Below, one piece after another: positions 1 through 5,428 of a stretch of 6,542 nt of DNA. Location of the stretch: the NCBI GenBank assembly GCA_934193095.1, contig CAKPUX010000078.1:1-6542 (forward strand), read 5' to 3'. A model generated the notes under the pieces. It saw only the letters and a program-made list of their open reading frames with translations. It was not told the origin of the DNA and made no database searches. A program made the translations under genes and the position numbers. The DNA comes from an uncultured Dialister sp. (lineage in GTDB: Bacteria > Bacillota > Negativicutes > Veillonellales > Dialisteraceae). The first letter of the stretch is position 1; every line of letters starts with the position of its first letter.

Positions 1-1331
1 GTATCAAAGTCGACCGTGCAGTGGATTTCCTCGATATCGCCATTTGCATCCTTGACGACATCCTCACACTTCACGATATAAGCCCCCTTCAGGCGGACTT
101 CCTTGCCCGGTGTCATGCGGAAGAATTTTTTCACCGGCGTTTCCATGAAGTCTTCCCGTTCGATATAGAGAGTTCTGCCAAATGGTACCTGACGTTCTCC
201 AGCCGAAGCATCCTCCGGATTGTTCTCCATCGTCATCTCTTCGATCTGTCCTTCCGGATAGTTGGTGAGGACGACCTTCACCGGATCGACGACCACCATG
301 AGGCGTGGAGCTTTCGCTTTCAGGTCTTCACGAATGCAGTATTCCAGCTGTGCGATATCGACAAGATTATCTGCTTTGGCGACCCCTACCAGCTCACAGA
401 AATGACGCAGCGACTCCGGCGTGTAGCCGCGGCGGCGGATCCCACTGATGGTCGGCATACGCGGATCATCCCATCCGGAAACGAGGCCGGCTTCTACCAT
501 CTTGCGGAGCTTTCTCTTGCTCGTGATCATCGTCGTCACGTTGAGGCGGGCAAATTCGATCTGGCGCGGCTTTTCCGGCCCGTCGAATGCCTGCAGGCAC
601 CAGTTGTAAAGCGGACGTCGTTCTTCAAACTCCAGCGTACAGATAGAGTGTGTGATCCCTTCGATGGCATCAGAGAGCGGATGTGCAAAGTCATAGAGCG
701 GATAAATGCACCAGGTATCCCCCGTTCTATGATGGGTCGCATGCAGCACACGATAAATGACCGGATCTCTCATGACCATATTCGGCGAAGCCATATCGAT
801 CTTGGCGCGAAGCACCTTTTCCCCATCCTTGTACTTGCCTTCCTTCATTTCCTGGAAAAGCTTCAGGTTCTCTTCGACGCTTCTGTTTCTATAGGGACTT
901 TCCTTGCCCGGATGCTTCAGATCGCCGCGAGTATCATGGATTTCCTCACTCGTCTGGTCATCGACATACGCAAGACCCATGCGGATCAGCTTGCAGGCGA
1001 ATTCATACAGCTGCGGAAAATAGTCAGATGCATAATGGACAGGTTCCTTCCAATGGAAGCCGAGCCACTTCACATCCTCCAGAATGGAATTCACATACTC
1101 GACCTCTTCCTTTGCCGGGTTCGTATCATCGAAGCGGACATTCGTCTCCCCATGATACTTCTGTCCAATGCCAAAATTGAGACAGATACTCTTCACATGC
1201 CCGATGTGGAGGTATCCATTCGGTTCCGGCGGAAAACGCGTCAGCACCCGATCATTCGCATAGACATGATTTGCAATATCTTTATTGATTTCTGCTTCGA
1301 TAAAATTCGCAGCTTTTCTTTCTTCTTCCAT
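1..1331 (-). CDS. glnS: Glutaminyl-tRNA synthetase (GlnRS), 3' end cut by window edge
   Basis: Cytoplasmic class Ic aminoacyl-tRNA synthetase that charges tRNA-Gln with glutamine using ATP. Reading the minus strand from ATG at 1331-1329 gives 443 codons without a stop before the window edge; the family is usually about 550 residues, so roughly the last 110, part of the anticodon-binding beta-barrels, lie outside. Visible landmarks are the ATP-binding HIGH motif (residues 42-45, in PPEPNGYLHIGH), the segment DMASPNMVMRDPVIYR (179-194), CIYPLYDF (208-215), EGITHSICTLEF (224-235), the KMSKS-equivalent ITSKR (269-273), and GWDDPRMPTISG shortly after. These match GlnRS rather than GluRS. The start is supported by GGAGGAG at 1342-1336, four bases before the ATG. 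GlnRS is patchy in Bacillota, many of which make Gln-tRNA by the GatCAB route, so its presence is informative about lineage. It is divergent from tadA. Confidence 0.96.
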   Translation of the reverse strand, partial: MEEERKAANFIEAEINKDIANHVYANDRVLTRFPPEPNGYLHIGHVKSICLNFGIGQKYHGETNVRFDDTNPAKEEVEYVNSILEDVKWLGFHWKEPVHYASDYFPQLYEFACKLIRMGLAYVDDQTSEEIHDTRGDLKHPGKESPYRNRSVEENLKLFQEMKEGKYKDGEKVLRAKIDMASPNMVMRDPVIYRVLHATHHRTGDTWCIYPLYDFAHPLSDAIEGITHSICTLEFEERRPLYNWCLQAFDGPEKPRQIEFARLNVTTMITSKRKLRKMVEAGLVSGWDDPRMPTISGIRRRGYTPESLRHFCELVGVAKADNLVDIAQLEYCIREDLKAKAPRLMVVVDPVKVVLTNYPEGQIEEMTMENNPEDASAGERQVPFGRTLYIEREDFMETPVKKFFRMTPGKEVRLKGAYIVKCEDVVKDANGDIEEIHCTVDFD

Positions 1332-1350
1332 TCTTCTCCTCCGTTCTGTC

Positions 1351-1383
1351 ATTATACCTTCAAGGTATTTTCACTTTATTTTA
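1351..1383 (-). promoter_or_regulatory. glnS promoter region with overlapping 15-bp palindrome
   Basis: Two candidate -10 elements are seen upstream of glnS. TATAAT at 1356-1351 is a perfect hexamer but would put the transcript start only about 13 bases before the ATG, and I see no good -35 for it. TAAAAT at 1383-1378 is preceded by TGC, making an extended -10, and would give a leader of about 40 bases. A perfect inverted repeat, ATACCTT-C-AAGGTAT on the plus strand, occupies 1354-1368, overlapping the TATAAT. It could be an operator or, in RNA, a 6-bp hairpin with a 3-base loop. Which -10 is used is not decidable from sequence alone. Confidence 0.5.
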
Positions 1384-1582
1384 GCACAATCCACGAGTGA
1401 TAGGAAAGATGGGAATGGGAATTTTGTTGAAGCGAGGGGAGGACTTGACCAGTTCTATAAGATCTGCGGTCTGAGCAGCTTCAACAGGCATGGTACAGCG
1501 CGAAAAAGCAGTAAAACGCAGTCATTTTTATCCCACACTGTACGCCGCTTGGCATCTGACCGACAACAGGGAAAGCCAAGTA
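1384..1582. other. Intergenic stretch without a supported gene
   Basis: This is the middle of the 340-base gap between glnS and tadA. No frame shows a ribosome-binding site followed by a convincing protein. It contains nested inverted repeats: TTTTATC (1526-1532) pairs with GATAAAA (1584-1590), and CTTGGC (1548-1553) pairs with GCCAAG (1575-1580), but the two arms are unequally spaced, so a single clean hairpin is unlikely. A 36-codon minus-strand frame (1491-1381) is present without a Shine-Dalgarno. The stretch could be a decayed repeat or spacer; I do not recognise it. Confidence 0.4.
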
Positions 1583-1591
1583 TGATAAAAT
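1583..1591 (+). promoter_or_regulatory. Probable extended -10 promoter of tadA / tRNA-Ser
   Basis: TGATAAAAT fits the extended -10 pattern TGn-TAnnnT. No good -35 hexamer is visible at 16-18 bases upstream, as is common for extended -10 promoters. A start near 1598 would give a leader of about 74 bases that includes a small hairpin (AGGCAG 1604-1609 with CTGCCT 1616-1621). As the tRNA gene begins inside tadA, this promoter would probably serve both. Confidence 0.4.
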
Positions 1592-1671
1592 AAAGAAAAG
1601 AGCAGGCAGGAATCTCTGCCTAGCCCGCTGAACCTTTTGAATCCGTTGATCCCATTTCTAAAGGAGCCCCC

Positions 1672-2151
1672 ATGACAGACACGGAATACATGCAAATCGC
1701 ACTTGACGAAGCACAAAAAGCCTATCACGAAGGAGAGATCCCCATCGGTGCCGTCCTCGTCTATAAAGACATCATACTCGCTGCTGACCACAACCGCTGC
1801 GAAGCCACCTTCGACCCCACCAGCCACGCAGAAGTCAATGTCATCCGCGCCGCCTCCCATTTTCTTTCCAAATGGCGTTTGACGGACACGCGGCTTTATG
1901 TTACCATAGAGCCATGCCCAATGTGCGCAGGCGCCATTATGAATGCCCGCATCCCGCATCTGATCTACGGTGCAGCCAATCCCCTCTATGGCGGTATTGA
2001 CTCGTGCTTCCACATCGGAGAGGGTATGGCAAATCACACCTTGGACATCACTTCCGGGATTCTGAAAGAGAAGTGTCAGACACTCATGGACGATTTCTTT
2101 ATTCATCGCCGGAAATCATCTCATCATGGAGCAGTATCGAAGTGGTCATAA
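1672..2151 (+). CDS. tadA: tRNA-specific adenosine deaminase TadA
   Basis: Zinc-dependent deaminase that converts adenosine 34 of tRNA-Arg(ACG) to inosine, allowing one tRNA to read CGU, CGC and CGA codons; it acts in the cytoplasm as a homodimer. The 159-residue product has the family's normal length. The CMP/dCMP deaminase zinc site is complete: HAE at 52-54 (H52 zinc ligand, E54 proton shuttle) and PCPMCAGA at 81-88 (C82 and C85 zinc ligands). The N-terminal EGEIPIGAVLV (20-30) and N41, equivalent to the substrate-contacting Asn of E. coli TadA, are also typical. AAGGAG at 1661-1666 lies five bases before the ATG. The last eight codons (residues SHHGAVSKWS region) and the TAA overlap the 5' part of tRNA-Ser, and the C-terminal tail there has no family consensus. 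A guanine or cytidine deaminase is less likely given the PCPMCAGA signature and the translation-related neighbours. Confidence 0.96.
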   Translation: MTDTEYMQIALDEAQKAYHEGEIPIGAVLVYKDIILAADHNRCEATFDPTSHAEVNVIRAASHFLSKWRLTDTRLYVTIEPCPMCAGAIMNARIPHLIYGAANPLYGGIDSCFHIGEGMANHTLDITSGILKEKCQTLMDDFFIHRRKSSHHGAVSKWS

Positions 2152-2216
2152 CGAGGCGGACTCGAAATCCGTTAGCCTTTCGAGGCCCGTGGGTTCGAAT
2201 CCCACCTGCTCCGCCA
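2128..2216 (+). tRNA. tRNA-Ser, anticodon CGA
   Basis: A complete class II tRNA with encoded CCA. The acceptor stem GGAGCAG (2128-2134) pairs perfectly with CTGCTCC (2206-2212), followed by discriminator G2213, as expected for serine, and CCA (2214-2216). The D stem is TCG/CGA (2137-2139 with 2152-2154). The anticodon stem GCGGA/TCCGT (2156-2160 with 2168-2172) closes a loop CTCGAAA with anticodon CGA at 2163-2165, reading UCG. The long variable arm GCCT-TTCG-AGGC (2175-2186) is diagnostic of Ser/Leu/Tyr tRNAs. The T arm is GTGGG-TTCGAAT-CCCAC (2189-2205). The first 24 bases overlap the end of tadA, and a terminator follows four bases after CCA. Confidence 0.98.
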
Positions 2217-2220
2217 AAAG

Positions 2221-2255
2221 AAAAGCTCTTTGCCTTTTTCGGCAAAGAGCTTTTT
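2221..2255 (+). terminator. Intrinsic terminator after tRNA-Ser
   Basis: A 14-bp uninterrupted stem (2221-2234 with 2241-2254) encloses the loop TTTTTC (2235-2240); its 3' arm ends in a run of five T (2251-2255). It starts four bases after the tRNA CCA, so it ends the tadA - tRNA-Ser transcript. The near-perfect symmetry with A-run and T-run could let it work from the other side too. Confidence 0.92.
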
Positions 2256-2339
2256 GCTTGGAAGAATCTCTCCTCCGATGCTTTCCCCACATACGCCCCA
2301 TCGCCACACCTCTTCTTCTCCGACAGACGATATCCTCCG

Positions 2340-2634
2340 GCAGGCACACCACATCCGCAGCCTGTGAATAAGACTCAAAATGCGTTGCCGGAAATCCGCC
2401 GAGCCGCGCATCATTCACGAGCGCTGCCTTCGGATCCCTTGCCAATGTACATCGACGCTTGCCCATCAGGTACGCCCCAAAGGAAAATACCTGAATGAGA
2501 TCTGGCCGCCGCGAGATATATGGAGATCTCCGCGCCATCATGCGTGAATTCGAACCGGTCACATACATATCCACATCGCGCTCCAGCAAGAGATATCTTC
2601 TGCCCTCCAGGGACAGTCCGACTCTCAGGCCCGC
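2340..2634 (-). pseudogene. Decayed fragment of an AAA/DUF4143-type ATPase
   Basis: On the minus strand one frame reads DVDMYVTGSNSRMMA (about 2577-2533), then RPDLIQVFSFGAYLMGKRR, and later RLGGFPATHFESYSQ (about 2410-2362). These resemble the middle of the widespread bacterial AAA_14/DUF4143 ATPases, where a DVDIYVTGSN segment is followed by a YLSGRY segment, a PLSF/EYL segment and a RxGGxP motif. The YLSGRY-like piece appears as EISIYLAA in a different frame (about 2531-2508), so two compensating small indels lie within about 35 bases. A stop (TAG, 2637-2635) lies just upstream, and I find no Walker A motif, start codon or ribosome-binding site. Family members often stand alone as accessory genes of unknown role. 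Upstream (2638-2760), short phrases in several frames do not let me recognise anything. The identification is by remembered family consensus, so moderately sure. Confidence 0.55.
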
Positions 2635-2770
2635 CTACATCACTTTCACTGTCACATCCTCTGACTCCATCATATCGCAGCATCAGCTGATGATCGCGCT
2701 CGCCGGTCCCGTAAAAAGCTCTCAGCCGTCTCCTTTTCCAACATGGTTCATGACACATGATCTCCCACGT

Positions 2771-2804
2771 AAAAAGTCCCACTGATCACATCAGTAGGAC
2801 TTTT
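2771..2804 (-). terminator. Intrinsic terminator of the response regulator - rnmV - rsmA operon
   Basis: Read on the minus strand, a 15-bp stem (2804-2790 with 2786-2772) has a three-base loop GTG and runs into five T (2775-2771), beginning one base after the rsmA stop codon. The only non-Watson-Crick position, 2780 against 2796, is a U-G wobble in minus-strand RNA but a C-A mismatch in plus-strand RNA, which indicates that the minus strand is the functional direction. Confidence 0.92.
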
Positions 2805-2805
2805 C

Positions 2806-3663
2806 TTATTCATGGATCAATTCATACCATGCATCTGCCATGCGGCCATACTCTTCCATGGAGAAGGTCTCTCCGCGGCGGGAGCCGTCGATATCCGCTT
2901 TTTCGAGGATCGCCTTCACCATATCGGCAGAGATGCCGCCTGCTTTCATGGCATTTGTGAAAACTTTGCGGCGCTGCCCGAAGCCCATCTTGACGAGGCT
3001 GAAGAAGAGCTTTCTATCCTTCACCTCGACTGCCGGTCTCTCGCGGCGGCGGATCTTAAGCACCGTCGACGTAACCTGCGGGCGCGGGATGAAGGCGGTC
3101 GGCGGGATGTCGATGACACGCTCTGCCGTGCAGTCAAACTGTACCGCAAGTGTCAAAGCACCGTAGTCCTTCGAGCCGGGCGCAGCTAGGATGCGGTCTG
3201 CCACTTCCTTCTGCATCATGAATACGAAGAGAGAAATGGGAAGTCCTGACTGAATGAGCGTCAGAAGGATCGGCGTGGTCACATAGTATGGCAGGTTCGC
3301 CGCGCAGTGCCAGTCCTTTTCTCCCAGAATGGTCTTGAGGTCGGCTTTCAGCACGTCCTCATAGATGATATGAATATTTTTATAATGTTCCAGTGTATGG
3401 TCGAGGACGCGCTTCAAGCTCTGATCCAGCTCGAAGGCTGTCACATCCGCGCCGGTCTCCGCGAGTGCCTGCGTCAGAGTGCCAATACCGGCTCCGATCT
3501 CCATGACGGGCGTCCCATCGCTGAGTTCAGCAGCCTCTGCGATGGCAGCAACGACATCGGGTCGGATGAGAAAGTTCTGCCCCAGGCGGTGCTTCGCGTG
3601 GATACCGAAGCGATTCATCACATACTGGACGACTTTACGATCTGCTAAATTGGCGTCTAACAT
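2806..3663 (-). CDS. rsmA: 16S rRNA (adenine1518-N6/adenine1519-N6)-dimethyltransferase RsmA (KsgA)
   Basis: S-adenosylmethionine-dependent enzyme that dimethylates two adjacent adenosines in the 3'-terminal hairpin of 16S rRNA late in 30S assembly; its loss gives kasugamycin resistance. The 285-residue product shows, in order, HRLGQNFL (25-32), SAM-binding motif I EIGAGIGTLT (55-64), the acidic motif II residue E78, D103 of EDVL, catalytic motif IV NLPYYVTTP (123-131), and FIPRPQV (191-197), followed by the small C-terminal helical domain. The start ATG at 3663-3661 is preceded by AGAAGGAG with five bases between. Longer in-frame starts (GTG at 3702, ATG at 3681) lack such a site and would lie inside rnmV. 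The ATG overlaps the rnmV stop by seven bases, so translation is probably coupled. It is the last gene of the operon. Confidence 0.97.
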   Translation of the reverse strand: MLDANLADRKVVQYVMNRFGIHAKHRLGQNFLIRPDVVAAIAEAAELSDGTPVMEIGAGIGTLTQALAETGADVTAFELDQSLKRVLDHTLEHYKNIHIIYEDVLKADLKTILGEKDWHCAANLPYYVTTPILLTLIQSGLPISLFVFMMQKEVADRILAAPGSKDYGALTLAVQFDCTAERVIDIPPTAFIPRPQVTSTVLKIRRRERPAVEVKDRKLFFSLVKMGFGQRRKVFTNAMKAGGISADMVKAILEKADIDGSRRGETFSMEEYGRMADAWYELIHE

Positions 3664-4205
3664 GTCGGCTCCTTCTGGCATGCTTCCAATGCCTTTTCCC
3701 ACTCGCTGCGAGTAATGCCGAAATGATTCAGCCGTTTCAAAAACTGTTTCCCATTCCCATAGCCGATACCAAGGAGCGCACCGACTCGGGCTCTTTTTTC
3801 AGAAGAATCCGGCCTGCCTGTAAGACCTGCCGCAAAAATATCTCCCATGGAAAACTCCTCCGAGTCTTCCTGATATTGGATGCGGAGACAGGACAGCGCC
3901 TTTCGGATGGACTCGGGCGAAGCGTCTTCTATCCCGACATCATTTTCTGTGGAGGCTTCTGACTTCGGCACGAAGGCGTGAAGCGCCTTCGGGAAAAGAC
4001 GGGTCAGTCGCTGACGGATGCGTTCTCCCGGACCATCGGGATCCGTCAGTATGATGATGCCCCGCTTTTCATAAGCGAGGCGGATCTGTTCTAATGTTTC
4101 GCGGCGGATGCCGAAGCCTTCCGTGGCGATCATATCAGCTTCTACGGCATGGCTCACACGAGCGATATCCGATTTACCTTCTACGACAATGACTTGACGG
4201 ATCAT
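3657..4205 (-). CDS. rnmV: Ribonuclease M5 (5S rRNA maturase)
   Basis: TOPRIM-domain endonuclease that cuts both sides of precursor 5S rRNA to make mature 5S rRNA; in Bacillus subtilis it works on the precursor bound by ribosomal protein L18. The 182-residue product has the usual length. The TOPRIM motifs are IVVEGKSD (6-13, catalytic E9) and LTDPDGPGE (53-61, metal-binding D55 and D57). The C-terminal block LGIGYGNGKQFLKRLNHFGI is a hallmark of RNase M5 and separates it from DnaG-type and small TOPRIM proteins. The ATG at 4205 lies one base after the TGA of the response regulator and has no clear Shine-Dalgarno, so it is probably translated by reinitiation. The stop overlaps the rsmA start. 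The rnmV-rsmA pair is a conserved Bacillota arrangement. Confidence 0.96.
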   Translation of the reverse strand: MIRQVIVVEGKSDIARVSHAVEADMIATEGFGIRRETLEQIRLAYEKRGIIILTDPDGPGERIRQRLTRLFPKALHAFVPKSEASTENDVGIEDASPESIRKALSCLRIQYQEDSEEFSMGDIFAAGLTGRPDSSEKRARVGALLGIGYGNGKQFLKRLNHFGITRSEWEKALEACQKEPTC

Positions 4206-4206
4206 A

Positions 4207-4887
4207 TCAGTCTCTAGCTACGTAGCCGATGCCACGAACGGTATGGATGTATTTCTTGCCGACTTTTTCATCGATCTTGCTGCGCAGATAGCGGACATAA
4301 ACGTCCACGATATTCGTCTTTCCTGCATAGCCATAGCCCCAGACCTTTTCCAGAATCTCTTCTCTTTTCAGTACGCGGTTTTTATTCTTGGCCAGGAAAA
4401 GGAGCAGATCGAATTCTTTCTTTGTGAGGTCGACAACTTCATCACTGGCACGTACTTCATGACGTTCCGGATAGATAGAGAGATCACCGATCGTGAAGGC
4501 CGGGTCCACGATAATTTTCGGTTCTTCGTGGCGGCGCAGCGCAGAATGGATGCGAGCGATCAGTTCCTTGGTAGCATATGGCTTTGTCATATAATCATCG
4601 GCACCGGCATTCAGAGCTTCGACCTTCGCATCGACAGAGGTATCGGAAGACAGGTAGATGATCGGCAGAGAGCTGATCTCTCTCACCTTTCCCAGAATCT
4701 CATGGCCGCCTTTCAGTGGTTCATCCGGATCCAGGAGGATCAGGTCCACCTGACGCTGACCTGCCAGATCAACAGCCGCCTCTCCCGTATTATCAATGAG
4801 GCAGCTGAAGCCTTCTTCTTCCAGCTTGAGCTGCATGAAACGGCTGACACTCGGATCATGTTCGATGATTAATACACAGTTTCTCAT
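4207..4887 (-). CDS. OmpR/PhoB-family response regulator, no partner kinase nearby
   Basis: A 226-residue two-domain transcription regulator. The receiver domain (about 1-118) has phosphoacceptor D53 (VDLILLDPDEP), switch residue S80 (IIYLSSD), and K102 in the KPY motif. The winged-helix DNA-binding domain (about 128-226) shows PERHEV, LTKKEFDLL, REEILEKVWGY, VDVYVRYLRSKI and YIHTVRGIGYV, typical of OmpR/PhoB. The acidic pocket is unusual: the common DD or ED pair is E9-H10, with D11 next, so histidine sits where CheY D13 coordinates magnesium, and PDE follows the phosphoacceptor instead of the common hydrophobic residues. The start ATG at 4887 has GGGAGG upstream at about nine bases; an in-frame GTG at 4938 lacks a ribosome-binding site. 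No histidine kinase is present in the window. It is the first gene of the operon with rnmV and rsmA. Target genes cannot be told from sequence. Confidence 0.93.
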   Translation of the reverse strand: MRNCVLIIEHDPSVSRFMQLKLEEEGFSCLIDNTGEAAVDLAGQRQVDLILLDPDEPLKGGHEILGKVREISSLPIIYLSSDTSVDAKVEALNAGADDYMTKPYATKELIARIHSALRRHEEPKIIVDPAFTIGDLSIYPERHEVRASDEVVDLTKKEFDLLLFLAKNKNRVLKREEILEKVWGYGYAGKTNIVDVYVRYLRSKIDEKVGKKYIHTVRGIGYVARD

Positions 4888-4934
4888 TATGAAGTTCCTC
4901 CCATAGCAAGTAAAAAGAAAAAGGAAATCCAATC

Positions 4935-4995
4935 GCACAGCTTTGTTATTATTTTTAGTGGGGTATTGTTATTATTATTGAACCCGCAGCTATGC
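4935..4995 (-). promoter_or_regulatory. Structured 5' leader of the response-regulator operon
   Basis: In the predicted minus-strand leader, GCATAGCT (4995-4988) pairs with AGCTGTGC (4942-4935), eight pairs including one G-U, enclosing a second stem GGGT/ACCC formed by 4985-4982 and 4964-4961 with a 17-base AT-rich loop. An exact 11-base direct repeat TTGTTATTATT (plus strand 4943-4953 and 4966-4976) lies inside, 23 bases apart. This may be an autoregulatory operator or an RNA control element. I match it to no known riboswitch class. Confidence 0.35.
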
Positions 4996-5036
4996 AAAAG
5001 TAAATAGTCATTAGTAGTTATTTTCCTTATATGAGT

Positions 5037-5064
5037 ATAATACCATAGCTTTCTAGGATTTCAA
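5037..5064 (-). promoter_or_regulatory. Promoter of the response regulator - rnmV - rsmA operon
   Basis: Minus-strand TTGAAA (-35, 5064-5059), a 16-base spacer ending in TGG, and TATTAT (-10, 5042-5037); the TGG makes an extended -10. This is a good housekeeping-type promoter. A start near 5030 would give a leader of about 140 bases before the response-regulator ATG. Confidence 0.65.
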
Positions 5065-5417
5065 GTCCTTTCTTTCAAAAAAACGATAAAATTATTAGTT
5101 TTTAAGTACTTTTGAAATTTTCAATTCTCTCCTATTCTTCCATTTTATTTGAGAATAGATCCTAACTATAGCGTATTTTACTTGATTTTACTGATATTCA
5201 TGAATTTTTCAGATTCTCATTTACCGCATTAGTCCTCTATGAGAAAATCGAGTTTTCTATGCGTTTACCTATACCCCCTATATGTATAAATTCTTTCTAT
5301 CATTGGCTGAATATTGTTCAAATATGAAAATTTTCGGTATGATGTGAGCCTGTCTTTCATATAAGTATAAGTATCATACAGGCAAGTATTTGATTTTTTC
5401 ATACTTTACGGTTGTTG
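5065..5417. other. AT-rich intergenic region between divergent genes, no gene seen
   Basis: This stretch is much richer in A and T than the coding DNA on either side and holds no frame with a ribosome-binding site. Small inverted repeats are present: TTGAAA-T-TTTCAA (5112-5124), CTATTCT/AGAATAG (5132-5138 with 5152-5158), AGAAAA/TTTTCT (5242-5247 with 5253-5258) and GCCTGT/ACAGGC (5348-5353 with 5378-5383). A possible plus-strand promoter, TTGTTC (5314-5319), 18 bases, TATGAT (5338-5343), lies just before the last of these. The region may be a regulatory hub or hold a small RNA; neither is established. Confidence 0.45.
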
Positions 5418-5423
5418 TATAAT
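5418..5423 (+). promoter_or_regulatory. Probable -10 element of the lgt promoter
   Basis: A perfect TATAAT, followed six bases later by purine-rich sequence suitable for initiation near 5430. The -35 is unclear: TTGATT (5390-5395) is 22 bases away, which is too far, and the correctly spaced hexamer is T-rich TTTTTC. The promoter may need an activator. Confidence 0.5.
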
Positions 5424-5428
5424 AAAAA

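Noticed and set aside
21..1400. A 459-codon plus-strand open frame
   Set aside because: It lies antisense to glnS, has no ribosome-binding site or recognisable domain, and the minus strand gives a clear GlnRS.
1332..1400. A T-box leader upstream of glnS
   Set aside because: The space before the first promoter-like elements is too short and no T-box consensus is visible.
1381..1491. A 36-codon minus-strand frame beginning MPVEAAQTADLIEL
   Set aside because: Protein-like wording but no Shine-Dalgarno, no promoter and no family I can name; could be a repeat fragment.
2189..2216. An integration site with a duplicated tRNA 3' end
   Set aside because: I looked for a second copy of the T-arm/acceptor sequence in the window and found none, and there is no integrase gene.
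2146..2589. A 147-codon minus-strand open frame as an intact gene
   Set aside because: It starts with TTG without a Shine-Dalgarno, runs through the terminator and the antisense of tRNA-Ser, and its ATPase-like part is frame-broken; kept only as a pseudogene over 2340-2634.
2217..2770. 4.5S (SRP) RNA, often found near tadA and tRNA-Ser in Bacillota
   Set aside because: The conserved apical loop sequence of SRP RNA is not present on either strand here.
3664..3702. A longer rsmA start at GTG 3702
   Set aside because: The added 13 residues lie within rnmV and have no ribosome-binding site, while ATG 3663 has AGAAGGAG at ideal spacing and begins where the family begins.
4243..4872. A 209-codon plus-strand open frame
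   Set aside because: It is antisense to the response regulator, which has all its family motifs; the frame is a shadow of its codon use.
4888..4938. A longer response-regulator start at GTG 4938
   Set aside because: No ribosome-binding site there; the receiver fold begins at the ATG at 4887, which has GGGAGG upstream.
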